Shown here piece by piece: positions 34,533 through 43,308 of a DNA stretch of 56,399 nucleotides. Each line of letters opens with the position of its first letter. Within the stretch, counting starts at the first letter, position 1. Origin of the DNA: an uncultured Lachnospiraceae bacterium (GTDB lineage: Bacteria > Bacillota > Clostridia > Lachnospirales > Lachnospiraceae); the NCBI GenBank assembly GCA_947589095.1, contig CANQBX010000020.1, positions 1-56,399 of the forward strand, given 5' to 3'. Position numbers and translations under genes: made by a program. The notes beneath the pieces are model-generated. The model saw only the letters and a list, made by a program, of their open reading frames with translations. It had not been told where the DNA came from and searched no databases.

Positions 34533-34836
34533 GATGTACATAGCGAAAGTATGAAGCATACGCGCATATTCCCATACTCATGGAAGTACCAGCGCAGGCC
34601 CCCTGCTCCTCCTGCGGTGAATTTTGCGAGCGGCTGAAAAGTCTTAGTAAGCAGTGATTTGCGTTATTCCGAAAAATGGAAGGACCAAGAAAGCCCCCTT
34701 ACGGATGCACCCAGGCTGGTTCCATTTTTCGGAATGCTTTTAGCAAATCGCCGCGAACTTAGACTTTTCCCGCGAGCAAACCTGAACCTCAGGAGGAGCA
34801 GGGGGCCTGCGCGTAACTTTCACGACTATGTGCATC
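34533..34836. repeat. Giant palindromic element 2
   Basis: A second long inverted repeat, not identical in sequence to the first. The outer ends are GATGTACATA (34533-34542) and TATGTGCATC (34827-34836), then GAAAGT/ACTTTC. A perfect 23-bp block follows (34592-34614 with 34790-34812), then AAAAGTCT (34637) with AGACTTTT (34761), ATTTGC (34657) with GCAAAT (34743), and an inner 16-bp stem (34666-34681 with 34720-34735). A 38-base apical loop remains. Mismatches are scattered, so the fold has internal loops. It lies about 100 bases upstream of the EF-G gene promoter. Confidence 0.85.
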
Positions 34837-34934
34837 TCCCCCCCAATTCCCCCCACATTACGCATACCAATTCGCAGGTAAACCAGCCTCAGCGCATATT
34901 TCAGAAAAAAACCAGTCAATTCGTTACAATTCAC

Positions 34935-34963
34935 TTGTAAAATCCGCAATTATTTAGTAGAAT
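34935..34963 (+). promoter_or_regulatory. Promoter of the EF-G paralogue
   Basis: TTGTAA (34935-34940), a 17-base spacer and TAGAAT (34958-34963). Confidence 0.65.
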
Positions 34964-34998
34964 GATAACATAGGCTTATTTGACAGGAGGTACAAGTT

Positions 34999-37101
34999 AT
35001 GAACGTGTATAGCACCAAGCAGATCCGCAACGTGGCTATGCTGGGTCACGGCGGCGCAGGCAAGACCACACTAGTGGAAGCGATGGCTCTGGTGACAGGG
35101 ATCACCAAGCGTATGGGCAATGTAGTAGATGGAACGACGATCAGCGATTATGATAAGGAAGAGATCAAGAGGCAGTTTTCCATTTCCACGTCCTTAGTGC
35201 CCATCGAGTACAAGGGTGAGAACGGCCCGATCAAGATCAACATCCTGGACACTCCCGGATATTTCGATTTCGTAGGCGAAGTAGAGGAAGCCATCAGCGT
35301 TGCCGACGCGGCCGTGATCGTGATCAACTGCAAGGCCGGCATCGAGGTCGGCGCTGAGAAGGCATGGGAGCTCTGCGAGAAGTATAACCTGCCCAGGATC
35401 ATTTTCGTGACCAATATGGACGACGACCACGCCAGCTACCGCGACCTGATCCTGAAGCTGGAGACCCGCTTCGGACGCAAGATCGCGCCCTTCCATATGC
35501 CCATCCGTGAGAACGAGAAGTTCGTGGGCTTCGTGAACGTGGTGAAGATGGCCGGACGGAAGTTCACGACCTTAAGCGATTACGAGGAGTGTCCGATTCC
35601 GGATTACTGCGAGAAGAATCTGACAATCTACCGCGAGGCCCTGATGGAGGCCGTGGCGGAGACCAACGAGGAATTCATGGAGAGGTATTTCTCCGGCGAG
35701 GAGTTCACATATCAGGAAGTTTCTTCCGCGCTTCGTGAGAACGTGATCAACGGCAGCATCGTTCCGGTCATGCTGGGAAGCGGAATCAACGCCCAGGGCG
35801 CCAAGATGCTTCTGCAGGCCATCGACAAGTACCTGCCGTCGCCGGATCACTTCGAGTGTATCGGCGTGGACGTGTCCACCGGTGAGCGCTTCGTGGCCAA
35901 GTATAACGACGACGTATCCCTTTCCATGCGAGTCTTCAAGACCATCGTGGATCCGTTCATCGGCAAGTATTCTCTGGTCAAAGTGTGTACAGGCACCCTG
36001 AAGCCGGACATGGCTTCCTATAATGTAAGCAAGGAGACGGAGGAGAAGATCGGAAAGGTCTACACGCTGCGCGGCAAGGAGCAGATCGAGCTCGCGGAGC
36101 TGAAGGCCGGCGACATCGGCGCGGTGGCGAAGCTGAACGTGACCCAGACCGGCGATACGCTGGCGGTCCGCACGGCCCCGATCCTGTATCACAAGCCGGA
36201 GATCTCCACGCCTTACACCTACATGCGCTATACGACCAAGACCAAGGGTGACGACGACAAGGTGGCCAGCGCCCTGGCGAAGCTGATGGACGAGGATCAG
36301 ACCCTGAAGATGGTCGGCGACAAGGAGAACCGTCAGACCCTTCTGTACGGCATCGGCGACCAGCAGCTGGAGGTCGTGGTCAGTAAGCTGCAGAGCCGTT
36401 ATAAGGTTGACATTGAACTGTCCAAGCCCAGATTCGCGTTCCGCGAGACCATCCGCAAGAAAGTGGAGGCCCAGGGCAAGTATAAGAAGCAGACCGGCGG
36501 CCACGGCCAGTACGGCGATGTGAAGATGTCCTTCGAGCCCTCCGGCGATCTGGAGACTCCGTATACCTTCGAGGAGCAGGTATTCGGCGGTGCCGTTCCG
36601 AGGAACTACTTCCCGGCGGTTGAGAAGGGAATTCAGGAGTGCGTCCTGAAGGGACCGCTTGCCGGATATCCGGTCGTGGGCCTTAAGACGATCCTTCTGG
36701 ACGGTTCCTACCATCCGGTAGATTCTTCGGAAATGGCCTTCAAGATGGCGGCAAGCCTGGCCTTCAAGAAGGCGTTCATGGAAGCCAACCCGGTTCTTCT
36801 GGAGCCCATCGCTTCCGTGAAGGTGACGGTTCCGGATAAGTTCACCGGCGATATCATGGGCGACTTAAACCGCCGCCGCGGCCGTGTGTTGGGTATGAAT
36901 TCCGACCATCACGGCAAGCAGATCATCGAGGCGGACGTGCCTATGAGCGAGATGTTCGGGTACAATACCGATCTGCGCTCCATGACCGGAGGCATCGGCG
37001 TATTCGAGTACGAGTTCAGCCGCTATGAGCAGGCGCCGGGCGACATCCAGAAGAAGGAAGTCGAGGCAAGGGCCGCCAGCCTGGAGGACGCGGAGAACTA
37101 A
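34999..37101 (+). CDS. Elongation factor G paralogue (EF-G-like GTPase)
   Basis: 700 residues with the five-domain EF-G plan. G1 is GHGGAGKTTLVEA and G3 is DTPGYFDFVGEVEEA; domain IV carries the GGHGQYGDVKM and IMGDLNRRRG loops. The nucleotide-specificity motif G4, normally NKxD, reads T138-N-M-D141 (FVTNMDDDH), an unusual form. The gene stands alone with its own promoter instead of in the rpsL-rpsG-fusA-tuf operon, so I read it as the second EF-G common in Clostridia, not as the housekeeping fusA. Its exact job (translocation, recycling or stress) is unknown. ACAGGAGG precedes the ATG. Confidence 0.88.
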   Translation: MNVYSTKQIRNVAMLGHGGAGKTTLVEAMALVTGITKRMGNVVDGTTISDYDKEEIKRQFSISTSLVPIEYKGENGPIKINILDTPGYFDFVGEVEEAISVADAAVIVINCKAGIEVGAEKAWELCEKYNLPRIIFVTNMDDDHASYRDLILKLETRFGRKIAPFHMPIRENEKFVGFVNVVKMAGRKFTTLSDYEECPIPDYCEKNLTIYREALMEAVAETNEEFMERYFSGEEFTYQEVSSALRENVINGSIVPVMLGSGINAQGAKMLLQAIDKYLPSPDHFECIGVDVSTGERFVAKYNDDVSLSMRVFKTIVDPFIGKYSLVKVCTGTLKPDMASYNVSKETEEKIGKVYTLRGKEQIELAELKAGDIGAVAKLNVTQTGDTLAVRTAPILYHKPEISTPYTYMRYTTKTKGDDDKVASALAKLMDEDQTLKMVGDKENRQTLLYGIGDQQLEVVVSKLQSRYKVDIELSKPRFAFRETIRKKVEAQGKYKKQTGGHGQYGDVKMSFEPSGDLETPYTFEEQVFGGAVPRNYFPAVEKGIQECVLKGPLAGYPVVGLKTILLDGSYHPVDSSEMAFKMAASLAFKKAFMEANPVLLEPIASVKVTVPDKFTGDIMGDLNRRRGRVLGMNSDHHGKQIIEADVPMSEMFGYNTDLRSMTGGIGVFEYEFSRYEQAPGDIQKKEVEARAASLEDAEN

Positions 37102-37139
37102 GCTTCGCCGGGCAGCCGGACAGGAATAGCTGACAGTGA

Positions 37140-37174
37140 GGGGATGCTGCGAAAGTACATTTTGCAACATCCCC
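37140..37174 (+). terminator. Hairpin after the EF-G gene
   Basis: GGGGATGCTGCGAAA (37140-37154) pairs with TTTTGCAACATCCCC (37160-37174) with one mismatch and one G-T pair. Only TTAAAAAT follows, so the U-run is poor. Confidence 0.55.
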
Positions 37175-37211
37175 TTAAAAATAGAATTGTAGGTTGAAGG
37201 AACTGCGGGAA

Positions 37212-39785
37212 ATGAAGAAAGCGGAGTTTTCATCGGGTTTTGTTGTGGTTTTCCTGCTTTATGTATTGTGGGTATGGCTGGAGGACGCGGTTGATTTCCT
37301 CTTTTATCTGGCCGGGCTCGAGACTCCCCTGGCCGCTCCGGCGGGAATTGTCCTGATGCTTCCTGTGCTTTGGTGGATATACCGCCATTGCGGGACAGGG
37401 AAGCTTCAGGAGAGGTCCTGGTTTGACCTGGCGGCGGTTCTGGCGTTTTCCCTGTTTTTCTTCGTGAAGGCGCTGCTCCCGGACCAGAGTACGGATGTGG
37501 CGAATTACCATATTCTTCTGCAGGAGCCGGTATGGCGGAACATGACGGGCAGGGATCTGATGCCGGGCTCCTTCCAGGGTTTTACCTTCCCGCTGGCGGA
37601 CAGGCTGTTCTGGCTGTTCCGCAAGGCCCTCGGCTATCGGATGGGAACCGCGTTCAATCTCTGGTCGGTTCTTCTTATCTACCGGCAGCTCAGAGGACTT
37701 CTGGAGCTCCTCTGCGGCGGCCGATGCAGGCGGCTCCAGCCCTTGGCCGCGTTTCTTATAACAGCCCAGTACGACCTTTTGATGCAGCTGTCCGGCTATA
37801 TGGTGGAGATACCGGCGGTCGTGCTTCTGCTGGAAAGCGTTTATTTCCTGCTGAAGGAATGCCGGGGGAAAGAAGAAATGGCCGTATTTGCGGCGCTCCA
37901 GGGATTTCTTGTGGCGTTTAAGATGACGCAGGTCGTTTTTGTACTTCCCCTTCTGGCGCTCTATATCGCGAAGAACAGGAAGGCGGTCACGGCGCCGGTA
38001 TTTATTGCCTGTTTCGCGGCGGGAGCGCTGCCGGTATCCATTTATCTGATCCATAATACGGCGCAGACCGGCAATCCGATCTTTCCGTATTATAATTCGC
38101 TGTTTAAGTCGGTTTACTCGTCGGAGACGAATTTTAAGGATATGCGGTGGGGCGCGACGAATTGGGCGGAGATCATTCTGTGGCCGGTTTACGCGGTGAT
38201 AAGGCCGGCGTGGCGGCAGAGCGAGCTCCCGAATCCGTACACGCTCCCCTACGGAGCCGCGTGGTGTATGGCGGGGGCGTATGCGCTTAAGCGGGCCGCC
38301 GCCGCGATAAGACGGAGGAGGGACGGAGAAGGTTATACTTCCTTATATCTGCTTCTCGGCGGTTTCGTCCTGCTGTCGTCCCTGCTGTGGAGCGCTGCCA
38401 CAGGACACAGCCGTTACTATATGGCCGGGTTTATGGTTCTGCTTTTGTGGGGCTGTTCGGCCGCGGTCCGGTGTTTCGAAAGACCGGCTGTCCGGACGGC
38501 GGCAGCGGCGTGCATGCTGGCGCTGATCCTGCCGGGACCGGTCTGGTACGGCTTCCGGTGTCTGGACGGTATAGAATGGAGCTGGCGTCCGTCTGTATTT
38601 GAGAATCAGGAATTATATAAAGCGCAGCTGTCCCTGATCGGACACGACAGAGTTTTCGGAAATCTGCAGCAGCGCGGGCACAGCGAAGAGATTCTTCTTC
38701 TGGACAACAATTCCCATTATGCGGCGCTGTTAAACAGCCGCTGTCCGATCCTGTCCTGGAAGGCCATGGACGATAAAAACGATGCGCTGTATGAGGAATG
38801 GGCGCGGCGTCTGACGGAGGACCTGCGGGAGGACGCGGTTATGGATACGATGGTCAGCGCTGCCAGGGGGTATGTTCCGGATCTGGGGATTATTTATGCG
38901 AACCGTCTGGGCGTAAAGCGGATCGAGCGTATTGAACAGAATATATTCTGGGATAAGGACATTTATCTGGTACAGGTTCAAAATCCCTCCGAAAGCTTCT
39001 GCGACCTCACGAAACGCAGGCCGGCGGCGCTTGTAAGGGACGGGATCACGGATATCGGACAGACGGAGGAGGAGACGGAGGTACAGGTTTCGATCGGTGT
39101 GCCGGGACTTAAGGATCTGGTTGAATGGGGACTCGATTCCTGCGGAACCGGCGTTGTGACGGTGTATGGAACCTGGGAGACCGCGGATGCGGCGAAATCG
39201 GCCGGCAGCCGGACGGAGGAAACGGACGCGGCCGTGCTTGCACGGATACCGGTAGATCTGGCGGATGCGGCGGAGCAGGAGATTACGGTCGTGCTGCCGC
39301 GGAAGACGGGAGATGTCTGCCGCCTCGGCGCGTCCCTTGCGCTGGAGAACCGGGAGAGCCTTGCGCCTCTTGCGGGAGTATGGGTCCGGACATCCCTGAC
39401 CGGAAGACAGAAGCTGGGAGACAGCGATTATTATATCCGGGAGGACGGTTCGGTCAGACGCGGCGTTTATGAGGACGGCGGACGGCGGTATGCGGTCAAT
39501 TATTTCGGTATACTCAAAAGCGGCTGGCAGCAGGACGGAGAAAACTGGTATTATACCGATCTGGAGGGGAATCCGTATACAGGCTGGCTGAATGCAGACG
39601 GGGACTGGTATTATCTGGCGGAAGATGGTATAATGCAGACAGGATGGATTCATCTGGACGCGGATTATTATCTGGATGATTCGGGGAGAATGGTTACAGG
39701 CAGCCGCAGAATCGACGGCGTCCGGTATGAGTTCGACGCTGACGGACGGCTGAAAACAGATATTTCGGAGGAACAGGATGGATAA
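37212..39785 (+). CDS. GT-C-like membrane protein fused to wall-binding repeats
   Basis: 857 residues. The N-terminal 430 residues contain about ten hydrophobic helices and, in the first large loop, an acidic motif DQSTDVANYH, which suggests a polyprenyl-phosphate-sugar-dependent GT-C glycosyltransferase. A soluble region (about 440-730) follows without recognised motifs. The last 120 residues are five or so CW_binding-type repeats (ENWYYTDLEGNPYTGW, DWYYLAEDGIMQTGW). This fusion is unusual, since such repeats are normally on secreted proteins. ATG 37212 (AAGGA upstream) is preferred over TTG 37194. It overlaps the GT2 gene by 8 bases, indicating coupled translation and a shared pathway. Confidence 0.75.
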   Translation: MKKAEFSSGFVVVFLLYVLWVWLEDAVDFLFYLAGLETPLAAPAGIVLMLPVLWWIYRHCGTGKLQERSWFDLAAVLAFSLFFFVKALLPDQSTDVANYHILLQEPVWRNMTGRDLMPGSFQGFTFPLADRLFWLFRKALGYRMGTAFNLWSVLLIYRQLRGLLELLCGGRCRRLQPLAAFLITAQYDLLMQLSGYMVEIPAVVLLLESVYFLLKECRGKEEMAVFAALQGFLVAFKMTQVVFVLPLLALYIAKNRKAVTAPVFIACFAAGALPVSIYLIHNTAQTGNPIFPYYNSLFKSVYSSETNFKDMRWGATNWAEIILWPVYAVIRPAWRQSELPNPYTLPYGAAWCMAGAYALKRAAAAIRRRRDGEGYTSLYLLLGGFVLLSSLLWSAATGHSRYYMAGFMVLLLWGCSAAVRCFERPAVRTAAAACMLALILPGPVWYGFRCLDGIEWSWRPSVFENQELYKAQLSLIGHDRVFGNLQQRGHSEEILLLDNNSHYAALLNSRCPILSWKAMDDKNDALYEEWARRLTEDLREDAVMDTMVSAARGYVPDLGIIYANRLGVKRIERIEQNIFWDKDIYLVQVQNPSESFCDLTKRRPAALVRDGITDIGQTEEETEVQVSIGVPGLKDLVEWGLDSCGTGVVTVYGTWETADAAKSAGSRTEETDAAVLARIPVDLADAAEQEITVVLPRKTGDVCRLGASLALENRESLAPLAGVWVRTSLTGRQKLGDSDYYIREDGSVRRGVYEDGGRRYAVNYFGILKSGWQQDGENWYYTDLEGNPYTGWLNADGDWYYLAEDGIMQTGWIHLDADYYLDDSGRMVTGSRRIDGVRYEFDADGRLKTDISEEQDG

Positions 39786-40731
39786 GATCGCAGTATTGAT
39801 TCCGTGTTACAATGAGAGCAAAACGATCGCGAAGGTGGTCGCCGACTGGAAGCGCGAGCTTCCCGAAGCGGTGATCTATGTCTATGACAATAATTCCACG
39901 GATCACACGGATGAGCTTGCAGAACAGGCGGGGGCTGTCGTGCGGTATGAACCCCGCCAGGGAAAGGGAGCCGTTGTGCGGCGCATGTTCCGGGAGATCG
40001 ACGCGCAGTGCTATATCATGGTCGACGGCGACGATACCTACCCGGCGGAGGCAGGCCGCAGGATGGCGGAGGAGGTCCTTTATCATCAGGCGGATATGGT
40101 TGTGGGCGACCGGCTGTCCTCTACCTATTTTACGGAGAACAAAAGGCGGTTCCACAATTCCGGCAATACGGTCGTGCGCGCCTCTATCAATCATCTGTTC
40201 GGGAGCGATATCCGGGATGTGATGACGGGACTCCGTGCTTTCAGTTATCTGTTCGTCAAGACCTTTCCGGTACTGTCGAAGGGATTTGAGATCGAGACGG
40301 AGATGACGATCCACGCGGTGGACAAGGGTATGTGCATTCGAAATGTGATCGTGTCCTATCGGGACCGGCCGGAGGGAAGCGTGTCGAAGCTGAATACGCT
40401 GCCGGACGGCATCCGGGTCTTACGGACGATCTTCCGGCTGTATAAGGACTACCGTCCGGTCCGGTTTTTCGGCGCGGTGGCGGTGGTGCTGTTTGTGCTG
40501 GCGACGGTCTTTTTCATCCCGGTTATGGCGGAATACATCCGAACCGGGATGGTGCCGAATTTCCCGACCCTGATCGTTTGCGGCTACTGCGTGATCGTGG
40601 GATTCCTTTCCTGGTTTGCCGGTCTGATCCTTCAGACGCTGATCCAGAAGGACCGGCAGGCGTTCGAGTTCCGGATGCAGGTGTGCCAGGACGAATACAG
40701 CAGAAAGATGAGAGAAGGATCGGACAGATGA
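39778..40731 (+). CDS. Family 2 glycosyltransferase, polyprenyl-phosphate sugar synthase-like
   Basis: 317 residues. The GT-A fold begins IAVLIPCYNESKTIAKVV; the metal-binding acidic motif is D83-G-D-D86 in VDGDDTYP, and YVYDNNSTDHT is typical of DPM1-like enzymes. The C-terminus has two membrane helices (about 225-250 and 260-285). Likely role: transfer of a sugar from its nucleotide form to a lipid carrier, which the overlapping GT-C-like protein would use outside. GGAGGAACAGG supplies the RBS within the previous gene's end. Confidence 0.88.
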   Translation: MDKIAVLIPCYNESKTIAKVVADWKRELPEAVIYVYDNNSTDHTDELAEQAGAVVRYEPRQGKGAVVRRMFREIDAQCYIMVDGDDTYPAEAGRRMAEEVLYHQADMVVGDRLSSTYFTENKRRFHNSGNTVVRASINHLFGSDIRDVMTGLRAFSYLFVKTFPVLSKGFEIETEMTIHAVDKGMCIRNVIVSYRDRPEGSVSKLNTLPDGIRVLRTIFRLYKDYRPVRFFGAVAVVLFVLATVFFIPVMAEYIRTGMVPNFPTLIVCGYCVIVGFLSWFAGLILQTLIQKDRQAFEFRMQVCQDEYSRKMREGSDR

Positions 40732-40779
40732 CCGGCGGCAGGCGCAAAGCCTGCGGATCAAAGCGACGGAGGTGCGGCG

Positions 40780-41700
40780 ATGGAAACAAGGCTTAAGCAG
40801 GTTCGAAAAAGCTATTCCCGAATGGGCCTTGCTTATCTTCTGTTTTTTCTGGCGGCAAGCGGCAGCCAGCTTGGGGCCATGGCCCTGCTGGAACCGTGGA
40901 GAGAGGGGCTTGGGGAAAGCCTCTATATGGCGGTCTGTATGCTGGCGATGTATCCGGTCTCATTTCCCCTCTGCTGCCTGATTATCCGTACGGTTCCGAA
41001 ACGGGGGCCGTCCTGGCAGTTTCCGGCAGGAGGCGGGAGGTTCGCCGCGATCTTTGTCATATGTCTGGGAGCCATGCTTACCGGGAATCTGATCGGACAG
41101 CTTCTGATGCTGGCTGTGAGCCTTCTGACCGGACGGCCCATGACGAACGGCGTCCAGGAGATCATCCTGAATATGGGGCCATGGTACATACTGCTCGTGG
41201 CGGTGGTGGTTGCGCCGGTTCTGGAGGAACTGCTGTTTCGTAAGTTTTTGCTGGACCGGGTAGCCGGTTACGGACAGCTGACCGCGGTCCTTATGTCGGG
41301 AGGGCTGTTCGCCGTGGCGCACGGGAATTTCTACCAGTTCTTCTACGCGTTCGCGCTGGGCGTGATTTTCGCGTACGTATATCTGCGTACCGGAAGGATC
41401 CGGTATACAATCGCGCTGCATATGCTGGTGAATTTCTGCGGCAGTATGGTGCCTGTCTTCCTGCTGGATTACATGGAGACCAATATAATGTTTGGTTCTG
41501 TGCTGATAATGGGCTGGTATCTGGTATTGGGAACCGGCGTAATCGGAGGGATCCTTCTGCTGATCCTCGGACGGCGCCAGATCTGGTTTTACCGGATGCG
41601 GGAGCGCGTTCCGGCAGGGAAATGGCTTGCGGCCGTGATTGGGAATGTCGGGATACTTCTGTTTTTAGCTTATGGAATCGTTAATTTTGCTTTAGCATAG
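40780..41700 (+). CDS. CPBP family intramembrane metalloprotease
   Basis: 306 residues, about eight membrane helices. The CPBP (Rce1/Abi) motifs are E149-E150-x3-R154 in LEELLFRKFLLDR and H181 in VAHGNFYQF. A C-terminal basic tail precedes a last helix. Bacterial members act in bacteriocin self-immunity, peptide maturation or membrane regulation; no bacteriocin gene is visible here. CGGAGGTG precedes ATG 40780. The XpaC gene follows after 10 bases. Confidence 0.9.
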   Translation: METRLKQVRKSYSRMGLAYLLFFLAASGSQLGAMALLEPWREGLGESLYMAVCMLAMYPVSFPLCCLIIRTVPKRGPSWQFPAGGGRFAAIFVICLGAMLTGNLIGQLLMLAVSLLTGRPMTNGVQEIILNMGPWYILLVAVVVAPVLEELLFRKFLLDRVAGYGQLTAVLMSGGLFAVAHGNFYQFFYAFALGVIFAYVYLRTGRIRYTIALHMLVNFCGSMVPVFLLDYMETNIMFGSVLIMGWYLVLGTGVIGGILLLILGRRQIWFYRMRERVPAGKWLAAVIGNVGILLFLAYGIVNFALA

Positions 41701-41710
41701 GGAGGATCGG

Positions 41711-43288
41711 ATGGGCGGACAGAACGGATGGGGAGGAGAAGACATCGCGGAGCAGATTCGCAGGGCGTTAAGCGAGGCGCTGGAGACGAGCAATTTCGAT
41801 CAGCTGAACCGGACGATCGGAAATACCGTAGATTCCGCTCTGGGAGAAGCAAGGGAGCAGTTTGAGAAATACCGGAACCGTGCGGAGAAGCGCTCGGGGG
41901 AACCGGTGGATACCCAGAGGGCGAACTGGGTGCCTGAGGAGGCGCCTGCCTCCGAGAGCGGCTCCGCCGGTTCGTCTTCCAGCTTCGCGCCGCATACTGC
42001 CGCGGGAGAAGATGACAGCTGGAAACGCGGTACGCGGATGCCGGGCGACGACGGGAGATATCGTTACGGCGCGGGAGAGACCGTCGGAACTGCCGCGGGA
42101 GCGTATACGGACAGCCGGGGCTGGAAAAGCACGTATAGTTCCGAGCCGTATACGTACGGCGGGCAGACGCCGGTTTCGGGGAATTCGGATTACCGCGTAA
42201 GATGGAAGGGCCGGATATCGGGAATTCTGATGAGCGCGTTCGGCGCGCTGGGGACGTCGACGTTCGGGATGCTCACGTTTCTGATGATTACTATTTCGCT
42301 GATCGCCATCGACGGGGCGGCCGGATGGGTCATGGTGCTGCTTCTGGCGCTTGTGACCGGCGGATTCGGACTGATGCTGTGGAGCGGCATCGGCCGGTAC
42401 GGCCGCGTTCACAGGCTTAAGCTCTATCTCGATGAGATCCGGCGCGTCGGAAGGCCCTACTGTGAGGTCGGCCGTCTGGGCCGGGCAGCGGGGCGCGGAG
42501 AGAGTTTCGCAAGGAAGGATCTGCGGAAGATCCTGGCGCTCGGAATGCTTCCGGACGCGCGGATGGATGAGAATGGGACGTACCTGATGATGGACGCGGA
42601 GACCTATCATCAGTACGAAATGTCGCAGAAGGCCTTAAAGGAGCGGCAGGAGCAGGAGCGCTTACAGAATCAGCAGGAGGATGCGAAGGCGCGCGAAGCG
42701 ATGGCGGCGGATAAGGCCCGGAAGAGCCCTGAGAGCGCGGGCGCGGGCGGCGCGCAGGCGGCGGAGGCGCCGGACGCGAACGGCGGCTGTGCTTCTGCGG
42801 ATGAGGCGGCGGCCGCGGCCATTGCCAGAGGCGAGGAGCAGATGGAGACACTGGACCGGCTGCGGCAGTCTCTGCCGGCCTGCGCCATGACGGATAAGCT
42901 GCTCCGTCTGGACCGGGTGCTGGAGCGGCTCTTCGAGACGCTGCGCAAATATCCGGATCAGCTGGACGAGCTGGAACGCTTCATGGAATATTATCTGCCG
43001 ACCACGGTGAAGCTGGTGACGGCATATAAGGAATTTGCATCTGTGGAGTTTGCGGGAGATAATATAAACAGCGCGAAGAAGGAAATCGAGGAGACCATGG
43101 ACACGATCAACGGGGCCTTTGAGAAGCTTCTGGACGATATGTACGAGGATACGGCCTTCGATGTGATGACCGACGCCTCGGTACTCCAGACCATACTGAA
43201 GCGGGAAGGGCTGACGGAGGGGGATTTCCGCAAGCCCGACGCGGCGGCAGGGAATGAGGCGGATGCAGACTGCAGCACAGAAATTTAA
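41711..43288 (+). CDS. XpaC-like protein (5-bromo-4-chloroindolyl phosphate hydrolysis family)
   Basis: 525 residues. A disordered Ser/Gly-rich N-terminal part (about 50-155) precedes two close membrane helices (about 168-220: GILMSAFGALGTSTFGML and GWVMVLLLALVTGGFGLML). The C-terminal helical domain contains MEYYLPTTVKLVTAYKEF and GDNINSAKKEIEETMDTIN, the XpaC (PF10112) signature. An Ala-rich coiled coil (about 310-375) links the parts. Despite the name its biochemical role is unknown; it regularly precedes a TelA protein, as here with 20 bases between. AGGGAGGAT precedes the ATG. Confidence 0.88.
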   Translation: MGGQNGWGGEDIAEQIRRALSEALETSNFDQLNRTIGNTVDSALGEAREQFEKYRNRAEKRSGEPVDTQRANWVPEEAPASESGSAGSSSSFAPHTAAGEDDSWKRGTRMPGDDGRYRYGAGETVGTAAGAYTDSRGWKSTYSSEPYTYGGQTPVSGNSDYRVRWKGRISGILMSAFGALGTSTFGMLTFLMITISLIAIDGAAGWVMVLLLALVTGGFGLMLWSGIGRYGRVHRLKLYLDEIRRVGRPYCEVGRLGRAAGRGESFARKDLRKILALGMLPDARMDENGTYLMMDAETYHQYEMSQKALKERQEQERLQNQQEDAKAREAMAADKARKSPESAGAGGAQAAEAPDANGGCASADEAAAAAIARGEEQMETLDRLRQSLPACAMTDKLLRLDRVLERLFETLRKYPDQLDELERFMEYYLPTTVKLVTAYKEFASVEFAGDNINSAKKEIEETMDTINGAFEKLLDDMYEDTAFDVMTDASVLQTILKREGLTEGDFRKPDAAAGNEADADCSTEI

Positions 43289-43308
43289 AAAGAGCGGGAG
43301 GATAGAAA

